Below, piece by piece: positions 33,121 through 43,974 of a DNA stretch of 64,000 nt. The DNA is from Adineta vaga (Eukaryota; Rotifera), in contig CP075493.1 of NCBI GenBank assembly GCA_021613535.1, positions 12,710,001 through 12,774,000 on the forward strand, read 5' to 3'. A program made the position numbers and the translations under genes. The notes under the pieces are model-generated. The model was not told the origin of the DNA. It saw only the letters and a program-made list of their open reading frames with translations, and ran no database searches. How positions within the stretch are numbered: position 1 is the first letter of the stretch; each line of letters begins with the position of its first letter.

Positions 33121-33552
33121 ATGAACAATTTTGGAAACACATTTTCCACACTTGATACTGAACATTTCATTCGAATGTACCAGTGTAATGAAGGGTGCTG
33201 TGGACCCAAATCACTTGTTATCGTTAATGATAAGCGAATCATTGTTCGACGAGAAGAAGCAAGTATTTGCTGTTGTCTAGGAGGTGCTCATATTGACTCA
33301 GCGATCTTTATGCGTGATATTCAGCTGTTAAGAGAATACAGAGGTCAATCGAACGAATCATGCTTCACTACAATTGTCATCATTGTGACTTGCACATGGC
33401 CTTTATTACTCTTTTCACAATGTTGTGGTGATCAAGCTAAAATGCTCGAAATAAAAGGTGGTTTTGGCTCTGAATTACTCAAGTTCAAGGCAGAAGAAAT
33501 GAAAATCGCTGCTGATGAATTATCGTCGATCATCCTACCATTAAAGAGTTGA
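33121..33552 (+). CDS. Cys-rich single-TM protein, unrecognised family
   Basis: 143 residues in one exon. The N-terminal half has cysteine pairs (CNEGCC and ASICCCLGG) in a beta-rich context (SLVIVNDKRIIVRREEA) that recalls a small PH-like or lipid-binding fold. A hydrophobic helix follows (TTIVIIVTCTWPLLLF, about 83-98), then CCGD and a polar tail with EIKGGFGSELLKFKAEEMK and AADELSSIILPLK. I cannot name the family or assign a function. The balanced composition, the length of the open frame in AT-rich DNA and the clean ATG support a real gene. It might be missing 5' exons. Alternative: a domain remnant of a larger membrane protein. Confidence 0.55.
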   Translation: MNNFGNTFSTLDTEHFIRMYQCNEGCCGPKSLVIVNDKRIIVRREEASICCCLGGAHIDSAIFMRDIQLLREYRGQSNESCFTTIVIIVTCTWPLLLFSQCCGDQAKMLEIKGGFGSELLKFKAEEMKIAADELSSIILPLKS

Positions 33553-33864
33553 TAGTGATTAAACTAAGTTATTTTCATTTTTGATTTGATATTTTTATTT
33601 TTACTCAAGATACTCTTCTTTCGTTTCTTTTTTATTCACCGATGATGTTTGTGTTGACGATTCTTGAAAAGAATTTCGTCGTACTCATCATTTCATCACC
33701 TGGTAACAACGAAAATAAAACCTTGAAAATATACAAACTATTATGGTTGTTAAAAAGGTGTATAGTAAAATAAAGTGATGACATATCAATGAGATCATTG
33801 TTATTCATTACGATTTAATATTTACTGATGGCATAAGTGTAATATTCTCGCTCCTTCTATTAGG
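33553..33864. other. Short intergenic stretch
   Basis: AT-rich, no gene. Ends in a polypyrimidine/acceptor-like TTCTATTAG just before the next small frame. Confidence 0.4.
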
Positions 33865-34119
33865 ATGTATAAAATTGGACAACATCTTCAATTTCTATCA
33901 GATTCACTCATGGAGGCAGGTATTCTACGATGTGATTTTGACATAGCTTGCAATGATTTCATTTTCGATGTATATTGGGCTGTAACTGATGATGCACATC
34001 CTCAGTCTGTTGATCTTGATCATAGATTAAATACAACTTCTGGTCATTATCTTTTTCATAATCCATCAAGTAAACTAATTGTTCAATTAGCTGAAATAAA
34101 AAAACTAATGATTGGCTAA
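33865..34119 (+). CDS. Small hypothetical protein or 3' exon
   Basis: 84 residues with normal protein composition (FLSDSLMEAGILRCDFDIA, then NPSSKLIVQLAEIKKLM). An acceptor-like sequence (CTATTAG) ends one base before the ATG, so it may be the last exon of a gene whose earlier exons I could not find. No family recognised; acidic and without membrane segments or signal peptide. Confidence 0.35.
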   Translation: MYKIGQHLQFLSDSLMEAGILRCDFDIACNDFIFDVYWAVTDDAHPQSVDLDHRLNTTSGHYLFHNPSSKLIVQLAEIKKLMIG

Positions 34120-35366
34120 TATTATCTAGTAATCGTGCATCTTAAGGGTGTCAAAATATATGTGATGAAACAAAATGTTCCTCTTGAGGATTTTTCATTT
34201 GTTCGATATGTTAAAAATGTATATAACAACATATCGCATTAGCTAATATATGTACAAGGAACCATTGCACCAAATCCGAATTTTTGAGAGTTAAAGATGA
34301 TGGTGAACGATCTTTAAATCATCGAATATCCTCCTTACAAAAGATGCGTAGTGTTTGAAAATTCATCAGTTTCGTAAACAAATTTTTATTTGATTAATAA
34401 ATATTATAGGATAGGATAAAACATATAATGATCAAAAACGATTTAAATTTGAAATAATTAACAAATCAAAATCAATCATGTAGAAGAGTTTTGTAGAAAA
34501 AGAAAATTAATTTTCACGTAAACAGATGAATAGTAGTTGTATTCAATGTGTATCAACACGTATATACAATGATAATGTTTCGCTTGGTACAGAATGAGTT
34601 AATTAATTGTTTCGAGTATTCTTATAGCATTTTCAATTGGAAATTAATGACTATTTATTTCAAATGATTGAAGAGTAGAACATATTTTTTGTTCTCTGTG
34701 ATTGTAAAGAGTATAAGAATCAATAACGAATTTTTAGATAAACTTTGAATGGTACTATTTTGAGAGAGGCTCAAAACTATTTCCAACTGACGATAAATGA
34801 AAGATGCTATAATCGTATTAGTAATATCATTTTGATCATTTTACAGTAAACGGAGCTTTTATAAATACATTAGTGAATAGAATTCTAGTAAGCATAGTAC
34901 GGCTGTTTCAGTTTTGTCAGTTGCAAATAAATGTATACACTAGATTCGAAACTCATAAGCTCATGGATACTTAGCAATATTCATTAATGACATTCACCAA
35001 TGATTGAAAATATTTTTGATGATTTATTTAGTTATCATAACAAAAGAATGAAATCAATCTCTGCATGATTGTTCACTATATACGTTGACAATAACAGAAT
35101 CATTCATCATTTCGTACATATTTACATAAAATGTGCATTTATTCGTTTGTCCGTAAGTATTACTTTCTATTTCTAACCACATTACTAAGGGAATCGAAAA
35201 AAGTACATATGGTTGACATCAATGTCCTTTTCATAGTTATGCAAACATTCATCAGTTTATTTTTAATCACTAAGTAAATAATAAGAAAAATCATTTTCAT
35301 ATTCTCACGTTCTTAGTTATTTGAATCACTTACATTTTGTGACACATACGGTAGTATTAACTACAA
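34120..35366. other. Gene-poor stretch
   Basis: About 1.25 kb of AT-rich DNA with no frame longer than the noise level and no recognisable repeat. Contains the presumed promoter of the multi-TM gene starting at 35367. Confidence 0.45.
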
Positions 35367-38177
35367 ATGTTGTTTTCACATCAATGGTATATATGGTACT
35401 TATTGGTTATCGCTTCAAATGTTTACTGTTTTACACCTGATACATCACCATTCGATGCATATGGTCTTAAACTTGCTGCTAATGATCTACTTTTAGTTGA
35501 ATCTATCTCTTCGGTTTCTTTATTTCTTCTACGTTTAGCACCATTTAATTATTCTCTGACTTGTACAATTCCATACAATGATTCAAATCAATATGTATAT
35601 GCTGTAACACTTCAATCATATATTACATTCAATGATACCATTCGTTTCGTATTTATTGGTGTGAATAAAATGACTGATGTACCATTTATTGGTTCATTAA
35701 CATATACAGGTATAACAGGAGCAGCATATATAGCAACGATAAATTCCACGCGAAAAGTAAAATTTCCTTGTACGGGTTGGCAAAGTGGTAATTACCATAT
35801 TCATTATATTGATCAAATTACAAGTAGTAATCTTCAAGATACTGATGCCGAGAGGTTTTTTGTTGTGACTATTACGTAAGTATATTTCTTCTATTGTATT
35901 CATTTTAGATTTCTGTCTCTATTCTTATGTGTATAGACCCACCGGTGAATATGCCTATGCATTTACGAATACATTTCTAATTATTTATGATCTCAATCGA
36001 GATATGATTGCTACTCAACTGGGTAACGATACTTGGCCCGATACATCTTTTCTTCCACGAGCTGTTGATGTTAATCAAGATTCACTTATCGTTGTCTTTG
36101 GATATGTCGGTGATTCCGATAGTAAATATATGCCCTGCGCTTATCTGTTGAATATAACAAATACATTTTTTACTGTTATGGACACATGGTTATATACGCC
36201 ACCAACGAGTTCATCATGGCAAGCAAGTCTTACCAATTGGGATGCAGATATTTATGCATCAAAATATGATCTTTCTGTAAGTATCAATGATGCTGGTGAT
36301 AAAGTTTTATTTGGTATTCAAATAATGAATACAATTGCTTTACTTAATATTGATCGAATGCATCAAAATTTCAGTACATCATCTCAATCATTATCAAATG
36401 GAAAAGCAATTGGAATGGGTAAAACAGTTGCTTGGCTCGATACTGATCTGATTATAATATTGGTCAATACATATTCATTGAATTACATTTGGTCATCGTC
36501 ACAAATATTTGTGTACAATGTTAGTATTGATAATAGTTTTATTGTCACAGCAATTTTTCCAAATATTCAACAAACATTATCACCTACATTTGGTCCTATT
36601 CTTATTTCATTCGATGTAACTCTCAATGGAACAGTAGTATTATTAGATTCGCAAGGCAATTATTATTTACTTCTTCCTTCACCTACTGGTTCATTTTCAG
36701 ACAGTAGTTCAAGAACATCTTCGTCATCATCGCTCTGTATTCCTGGTACTTTTACTTCAAAAACGAATATTCTACCCTGTTCACTCTGTGCTCCCAATAG
36801 TACAACAAATGGTCTTGAGGGTCAATCTTCTTGTGTACCTTGCACAAATAATAGTTTTTGTTCATTAGGTGCCGCTTTTGGTAATATTGATATATTATCA
36901 TCTATTCTAAAAAATGTCAATCAAGCACGTGCATATCCTGTTTCTCCCCAATCGATTCGTTTTGATAATATTCTTATAGAGAATATGTTTGTTATTAATT
37001 ATTCATCCACATCACGTTGTTTAGTTCGATCACCACTTTTCTGGGCATTAATTGTTATTCTAGTTGGTTTATTCGTTTGGATCATTATGTTTATCTTCAA
37101 ACGTCATGTTCAACATCCACTAGGAAAGAAAACACATCAACAAATGGAACGATTTTTGAAGAAAACAGATTTGATCGGCGAAGGAGAAATGGTTATTGGT
37201 GGATTATTCAGTTTTGCTATTCTTGTTCTCGTAATATTTGCATATGCATTCAGTAATTCCTATTTTCAACGTTATCCTATTGAAAATGTTTATGAAGATG
37301 TGTACTTTGCTTGTGATGAATCCATGACCAATGCACAATTTAGTTCTGGTTTAATGCCTATTGGTATTCCACCCGATGATCTTGAAGAACCTATGTTTAC
37401 TTTGCTCGATACTCAACCGTTGACATTATACATGGATTTTATTAATACAGTCTTCAATTGTACAGATATATCTGTATCACAAATCAAAGATATTAGTCTA
37501 CAAATGACACTTTCATCTTGTAATGATAGTGCTAGTACAATTTCTTTATCATTACTTTTACCATCGAATGATATTAATCTTCAAATAGCACTTGCTGGTT
37601 CGCATACAATCGGTGCCTTTCGTCTGAGTTTTCAAGGGCCTGCTACAGAATTAGTGAATACGAAAGAAGCCGCCTCATATACACTTCAAAACTTGATGTT
37701 TGCACAGACCTTATCATTGGAAAGTCGATTATTAACACAACAAGCATCATGTTCATTACAGTTAACTAAAATAATTAATCGTACCTATCCATAATCGAAG
37801 AACATGGTGAAACTCGTTTTAGTGGCCTTTGGTTACCAACACTTTCTACAAGTCTTGATAAAATGTTTGTTGACGAAAATGAATACAAATTTAGTACGAG
37901 TACAAGCACTGTTCTTTCGATTGTCATCAATGAAACACCATATTATGTATTAAATATTCAAAAACCAATTACTGCGAAACAAGAACTTGTTTTTAGTAAT
38001 CTTCTGTATACAATTGTATGTTTAGAAATCTTTGGATTAGGTTTTCTTCTCTTTAAACTTATAATCATTCCGTTTCTTAAATGGATTTTATGTCATTTTC
38101 GTCAACGTCAATCTTCGTCGGACAAATTCCCTATAAACAAACGTTCTCTCACAGTAGAATTCGACACGCCTTTGTAA
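35367..38177 (+). CDS. Large secreted-ectodomain multi-TM protein, interrupted by one frameshift
   Basis: Exon 1 (35367-35875) and exon 2 (from 35937) join in phase 2 over a 61-nt GT-AG intron. A signal peptide (about 1-21) leads into a long beta-rich, N-glycosylated ectodomain. A Cys-rich patch (CIPGTFTSKTNILPCSLC, CVPC) recalls ephrin-receptor/TNFR-like modules. Then come helix LFWALIVILVGLFVWIIMFI, helix GGLFSFAILVLVIFAYAF, a second ectodomain loop, and a final helix LYTIVCLEIFGLGFLLFKL with a basic tail. Near 37785 (after KIINRT) the frame shifts by one base. The family-like sequence continues as SIIEEHGETRFSGLWLPT and runs open to 38177. A nearby GT-AG pair would not mend the frame. Function unknown; the family is common in bdelloids as far as I recall. 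Either a fresh pseudogene or a sequencing error. Confidence 0.7.
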
Positions 38178-39206
38178 TGCACTTTTTCTTACATATTTTT
38201 TGTTAATAATGTCTTGTGCATATCTTTTTTAATGCTTTTAGTTCTACATTCGATAGACTTTGTGTTGTTCTATACAAATGAATGTTTCAGTGAGAGAGAG
38301 AGACACAATCACTTATTTTTTCCCTTCTAAATCAATTCAATTCATCGTTGATTTAAGCATTTGTTCGCGTGGTGTAAAAATTGATGAGATGATTGAGTAT
38401 TTTATCGTCAAAAAAACGTGTTGTGACGAATGCTTTTAAGATGATGTTGTTGTTTTCTTTTGAAGATATCTTTCATGTGCAGCACGAATGGGCAAGAATA
38501 TGTTTTTTCATTTACATTTATGTCTGTTTTTTGACAAAAACTCTTCCATTTAGTTAATTGTATAGTGTATAGTTAATTAAGATCGATACAGTTCTTTTTT
38601 GTTGTTTAAAGATTTTATTATGAAGTACAGTTATCGAATTTGTATCATAAATATTTTACCTTAGTCGAGATGAACTTTAGTATAAATTGGGTACTGTCCT
38701 TGTATTATAACAAGAAAATGACAATATTCACATAAATTATGAACTTTTATCGTAAAGGAATTCGTCGTTTTTTCAATATCTTCAGTATTATTCACAAAAT
38801 GTAAATATTACAAATACAAACAATTTATGATGAATCCTTTCCAGTTGAAAATGACGTATAAATGAATGTAATGCTTTCAGAGAATGTTGTTAAGAACTAT
38901 AAGTTATTGAATAATTATAAAGTGAAATAAAAGGTCTATTGCTATTTGCTCACTCTTTTTTATACTCTTTAAACCGACTATTACCAGTTAATGCGTTGAA
39001 AATTGCATTGTTTTTATGTGTTGATATTGATCGAAAGTAAATAGTAGACTATTAATTTTATTTAGTTTATTCAATAAAATAAATGAAATGATTCACACAG
39101 TAAAATGCGATAAAGAATAAGGCAGCTGAATTAACATATACATATATATAGAAAATCTCTCAAACGGAAAAATGATCTTTAAGTTGATAATCTTCTTTTA
39201 TATCCA
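38178..39206. other. Intergenic with a dispersed-repeat patch
   Basis: Convergent region before the first Ly6-like gene. It holds a small GA run (38293-38303). At 38941-38995 a patch (GCTATTTGCTCACTC, then TTAATGCG) resembles the upstream region of the Ly6-like gene D (49446-49501) in the same orientation. Otherwise no gene. Confidence 0.5.
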
Positions 39207-39647
39207 TCAATGTTTAACAAAAAGAGCAAGAAAAGTAAGACCAAGAAGAAATGGTGCAAGATAGTTGCTTAGTGCCCCATTACAGTAATCTGTGGAACAG
39301 CAATATATGCCATAACCTCCAACACTGCTAGCTACACACGAGGATGATGAAGCATAACCACCGCGACTAGTGAGTAAACCAGCTGCAGTACTTTTCTATA
39401 CAGAATATATAAAATAATAAGCAACAAGAAAATATCTACTTACATAGCAAACTGCTTGACTGGCACTTGTGGGTGATACACCTGAGCCCGTCGCATTAAA
39501 TGGCTCGCATCCTCCCGATCCAACGGAGCATTGATAGCACGTGATACTAGCACAAATAGGTAGCATAGCTAGAAAATAAATGTCTTCGATTATTTAAGAT
39601 AAACTATTTAACGTACCCAAGAGGCATATTACAGTCGACCAGTTCAT
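39207..39647 (-). CDS. Ly6/uPAR-like small GPI-anchor-type protein (copy A)
   Basis: Three exons on the minus strand, 39647-39617, 39568-39444 and 39395-39207, with GT-AG introns of 48 nt each, give 114 residues. Exon 1 and the start of exon 2 encode a signal peptide (WSTVICLLAMLPICAS). The mature domain opens with ITCYQCSVGSGGCEPFNATG and ends with the hallmark CCSTDYCNGA. A hydrophobic tail (YLAPFLLGLTFLALFV) is consistent with GPI attachment at the C-terminus. Three-finger Ly6/uPAR proteins act at the cell surface as toxin-like modulators, adhesion factors or receptor partners. The identical phase pattern (1, 0) and similar sequence link it to copies B-E. Confidence 0.8.
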
Positions 39648-41260
39648 TTTAAATTTTATTTTTCACTGAAATGATAATTCTATTCTAGTTATACCTTTTT
39701 ATAGTGAGCAGTAAATAATGAATTGTTTGCTATGCTAATATAAACAAATACAAAATTTTCTACCTTGTAGAGAAACTCCTTGTTAGAAAATTTCTTTTTC
39801 TTTTTATATGAAGAGTCCTCAAAGTAAAAAGTAAAGAAAAAAAGTCATGAAAAGAAATTGTTGCGTAAAAATAACGCCCCATCATGTTTTACTGAAAGAC
39901 ATTTTGTTTTGATACTGTTAACACTGAAGTTTATAATTAAGATGTCTGATTGGTTTAAATTTGAATTTATGTTAAATAACCTGCAAATTTTTCTTATTCA
40001 AGTAAAGTCCAAACAATTGTCAGTAAATCGTACATCTTATACATATTCAACTGTGTATATTGAAACTTTCTATTATAATTCCTTCTTTAATTGATTGACA
40101 ACCATTGATCTCTATGGCAAAATAGATGCAATGACTCTACATAAAAGTGACTAGTTTTCAAGCATATATTTATATTCCTCTGTCCATCGATATTCGTTCA
40201 CGCATTACAAATAGATTTCTCTTTCATTAACAGTCTACTGGAAAACTAATATCACTTTAATGACTTAAGCTTCAATAAATATTATAGTTTGCTGTTCACA
40301 TTTTTCTCCAATAGATATCAAATGTAAAAAGGTTTCTAAGTCATCATGGATTTCATTATAGATTCTGTGTAGTACAATAAACGTTATAATGAATTTCTGA
40401 CATCGTAAAAAGTATTGCTTCTGCACTACAATCTTTAAACAAATCACAGAAACTTTTTGATATACTGAAAGTTTTAACATGAGTAAGCATGCTTTTCTTC
40501 AGAATATAAATCTTCATCTGATATGCATACTTGAAAACCTATTCACAAGGATTCGACTTTCTTATAAATTGGTCATTTTAAAAATGAAATCTTTGTTATT
40601 GTCGAAACACTTAGACAGAGAGAGAAGTTATCTGACAGTCACATTGTTCTGTGACAGAAAAATCTGCATTATGCTAGGGATTGATCAATTCAGTTGAACT
40701 TCAACAAGGCACATCATTGCGAGTTTTACTTATTGATGATAGATATTACTCTCTAACTTAAAAGTGACGTCAAGAACTCTTGTTCTAAGAAATGAAAAAC
40801 AAATTGAAGCGTTAGTATCAATAGTGTACTTAATTGTGGACGAGTACGATGATTAGAGGAATGCGTGCAATCGCTCGTCGAAAGTCGCCTATGAATATAT
40901 ACTTCTTTCGTTATATTTTTTACAATACTTTTATTATAATCTACTGGGCAATATATTCCTCTCATCATTATCATAAACATAAAATAATGAGTGTGAGATA
41001 ATACTGTTAATAAACGAATATTTTATTTAGGTTCAGAAATGCTTTACAGATAAGCTCATACTTAAAAAAAGTTCATGTTACAAACCTTTGACGAAGTTTG
41101 ATGTTTTGTATCGAACGAATTAAGAAAATAGATATGAGTTTGTTTACAGAAATGTTTATTTCATCAGATAAAAAGTTGTGTTCAAACATAGATTTATGTG
41201 TCACGAAATGGATCACACAAAGTTCTGATAGAAAAGTTTTTAGACTTGAAAATATCCTTT
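39648..41260. other. Intergenic between Ly6 copies A and B
   Basis: About 1.6 kb without a supported gene. Short frames (39858-40094, 40265-40480, 40753-40980) show no family. A patch at 40763-40866 is related to 50830-50936 in the same orientation, so the stretch contains old duplicated non-coding DNA. Confidence 0.5.
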
Positions 41261-41712
41261 TTATATCCATCGATATTTGATAATAAGAACAAGAAGAGTA
41301 AGACCAATAGGAAAGGATGCACGATAATTGCTCAGTGCTCCATTGCAATAATTTGTGTAACAACAATAGGTACCATAACCTCCTACACTAGCAGCCACAC
41401 ATGAAGCTGATGATGTATAACCACCGCGACTTGTGAATGATCCAGCTGCAGTAGTTTTCTATATACAGAATATACAAAAAAAATGCAATCAGAAAATATT
41501 CACTTACAAAGCAAACTACTTGACTAGAACTTGTTGATGATACACCTGAACCCGTTGCACTAAACGGATCACATCCTGATGATCCACCGGAGCATTGATA
41601 GCACGTGATACTAGCATAGACAGGCAGCATAACTGAAAACAAAATGTTTTTCATCCCTTATGATAAACCATTTAACTTACTGAGGAAGCAAATTGCAGTA
41701 AACGAGTTCATT
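41261..41712 (-). CDS. Ly6/uPAR-like protein (copy B), first exon frameshifted
   Basis: Exons on the minus strand: 41712-41681, 41632-41508 and 41458-41261. The mature domain runs SITCYQCSGGSSGCDPF to CCYTNYCNGALSNY, with a C-terminal hydrophobic stretch (PIGLTLLVLII), as in copy A. Exon 1 is 32 nt where copies A and C have 31: an extra T in the TTTT run puts the signal peptide out of frame with exon 2. A start inside intron 1 (MKNILFSVMLPVYAS, ATG at 41654) is in frame with exon 2 and would itself encode a plausible signal peptide without splicing intron 1. Either that start is used, or this copy is silent or mis-sequenced. Confidence 0.7.
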
Positions 41713-42259
41713 TTAAATTTTATTTTTTACTCAAATGACAATTCTGTTCTAGTCACCCCAATATATAGTATATGCGCACCTTCCTAGAAAAACTCTGTTT
41801 GCTAACGTATTCATTGTTCTTTCAACGTTAAAAGACCTTAAAACAAGAAAGAAGGAAAAGAAAATTATGAAAAGATCTTTTTGTTATTTCATACTTATTG
41901 AACAATATTATATTTAAATCGCAAAAAGTATTTTTCTATTGTCAACACGGAAACTGATTCAGACGTCTAATTGAATATAAGACTGAGTAACACTGAATCT
42001 AAACCTTGTATAAATCTATCAAGGCCATGAGGGTGAGCGAGATTGATTGAAAACAAGATAATGGCACCCACACACACGTCAACGTCTCCTGATTCCTGCA
42101 AATTGGCCTTATAACGAAGAAGGATTTATTCTTTTCAAGAAAAATAAATGAAAAAATCCATATATTAGCGTATGATAAAGAATAAAAAGAGTGAATGGAA
42201 ACATAAACAGAGAAGCTATCGAACAAAACCAATAGCTCTTCGAGTTGAAAAGATCTTTT
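41713..42259. other. Intergenic between Ly6 copies B and C
   Basis: The first bases upstream of copy B resemble those upstream of copies A and C (TTTTAAATTT block directly before each ATG). A GGCACCCACACACACG tract lies at about 42062-42077. No gene. Confidence 0.45.
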
Positions 42260-42718
42260 TTAAATCCATCGATGTTTACTAATAATAAGTGTCAGAAGAG
42301 TAACAATAATAAGGAATGGTTCACGATAGTTGCTCAGTGCACCATTACAATAATTTGTATAACAACAATAAGTACCATATCTTCCGGTACTAGTAATAGT
42401 AGCTACACACGAAGATGATATAAGATAACCACCACGGCTTGTAGAACCTGCAGCTGATGTAATTCTCTATGTAGAATACAGAAAATAATAGTTAATATGA
42501 AAATGTCTACTCACATAGCAAACTGCTTGACCGGAAGTTGTTGATGATACACCTGTACCTCCTACTTGAAATGGATCGCATCCTGACGATCCACTAGAGC
42601 ATCGATAGCACGTGATACTAATGGAAACAGGTAGCAAAACTGGCAACAAAATGTCCTTGATCATTCAAAATAAATCATTGAACTTACCGAGGAAGTAAAT
42701 CACAATCCACGAATTCAT
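42260..42718 (-). CDS. Ly6/uPAR-like small GPI-anchor-type protein (copy C)
   Basis: Exons on the minus strand, 42718-42688, 42639-42515 and 42466-42260, with introns of 48 nt each, give 120 residues. Signal peptide MNSWIVIYFLVLLPVSI; domain SITCYRCSSGSSGCDPFQVG to RYGTYCCYTNYCNGALSNY. The end is a hydrophobic segment (FLIIVTLLTLIIS) with a short basic tail as in copy B. All splice sites and the frame are intact, including a GTGAGT donor after exon 2. It is closer to B than to A in its third exon. Together A-C form a same-strand tandem cluster spaced about 1-2 kb. Confidence 0.8.
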
Positions 42719-43974
42719 TTTAAATTTTCTTTTTTACTCAAATGACAATTCTGTTGTAGCCATACCATTTTATAATGCGCGGTGACTATAAAAGTATTCT
42801 TTGCTTTGCATATAAAAAAATAAAAGATTCAAACAATTCTTCTTTTGATGTCGCAAATCTCTGAAATGAAAAAGAGAGAATAATTGCTACGAAACTATCC
42901 TGTCTCATAAAATCCATCAGTCACTGTTTATATTAAAACCAAAGACGTCATTTGATGACGTCTATGTTTGAATGTAAAAAAAGAAAAAGAAAGTGTCAAT
43001 CGAAGAATTGAAAGCGAAAACATGCAGAGACATGCGTACTTTTCAGTCACTCTTTATGTAAACATTTCGTCGATTACACATTAATGAGATTATTTTATGT
43101 ATTAAATCTAAAAATTTGAAAAAAAACATCTCTTATTCATAGCATGTAAATATTTCGGATTCAGTTCCATTCCAATTTCGTTTTAATATGGAGCACTAAC
43201 AATCATGTCCTGAATAGCATAGACAGGTGAGAGTAGATAAGAGTTTCTTCTCTTAGATCATCATGACAATCACCTCAGAAAATTTTTCGAATAAAAAAAC
43301 AAAGTTTTGCATTCAGTAATTTCAATGACCTTGAATATCGTTCGAATCATTGCATTGTTAATAAATAATTCACATTTAATGATATTAATGGATATTTTCC
43401 ATATTTACTAATTATGATCTGATGCATTTCTAAAACATTCAGAAATCAGATTCTTGAAAAAAATCTTTGACTTTTCAGCAAATTAAACGTATGTAATATT
43501 TAGCAACAAAAAAAAAGGAAGTATAGGTTTTTTTCCGGAATAAATATATTCATATCTTTGATGTTATTCTCTTCATGATAAATGATTAACTATAGAGGAA
43601 AAAACGATTGGGTTAGTCAAATAATTTCATTGAATGATAAAATTTAAAAGAAATTAAAATCATGTTTTGTATGTGTTTTACTATAGTGAATATGAAGCAC
43701 AGACTTTCTTTCAAACTCATTTTATTGAATAAATAAAGGATGTATAATTATTTATTCTATTCTAATGTGTTTATTTGTAATTACTAATAAAATATTCGAA
43801 CAGATGGACATCGACATTTGTTTTTATATCCAAAATCTAAAGAAGAAACTTCATAAATCTGTTGAACGTCAGCAAAAAAAAATTTTATTTCTATCAAAAC
43901 GGAACAAACGAATTTGTTCATGACAAAATGCTTTTAACAGATTGACGTCAAAGAGAATGTATCTATTCATATAA
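42719..43974. other. Intergenic with a dispersed-repeat patch
   Basis: Between Ly6 copy C (-) and the LDLR/EGF/7TM receptor (+). The patch 43325-43440 (CTTGAATATCGTTCGAATCA onward) is related to 51220-51345 in the same orientation. No gene recognised. Confidence 0.5.
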
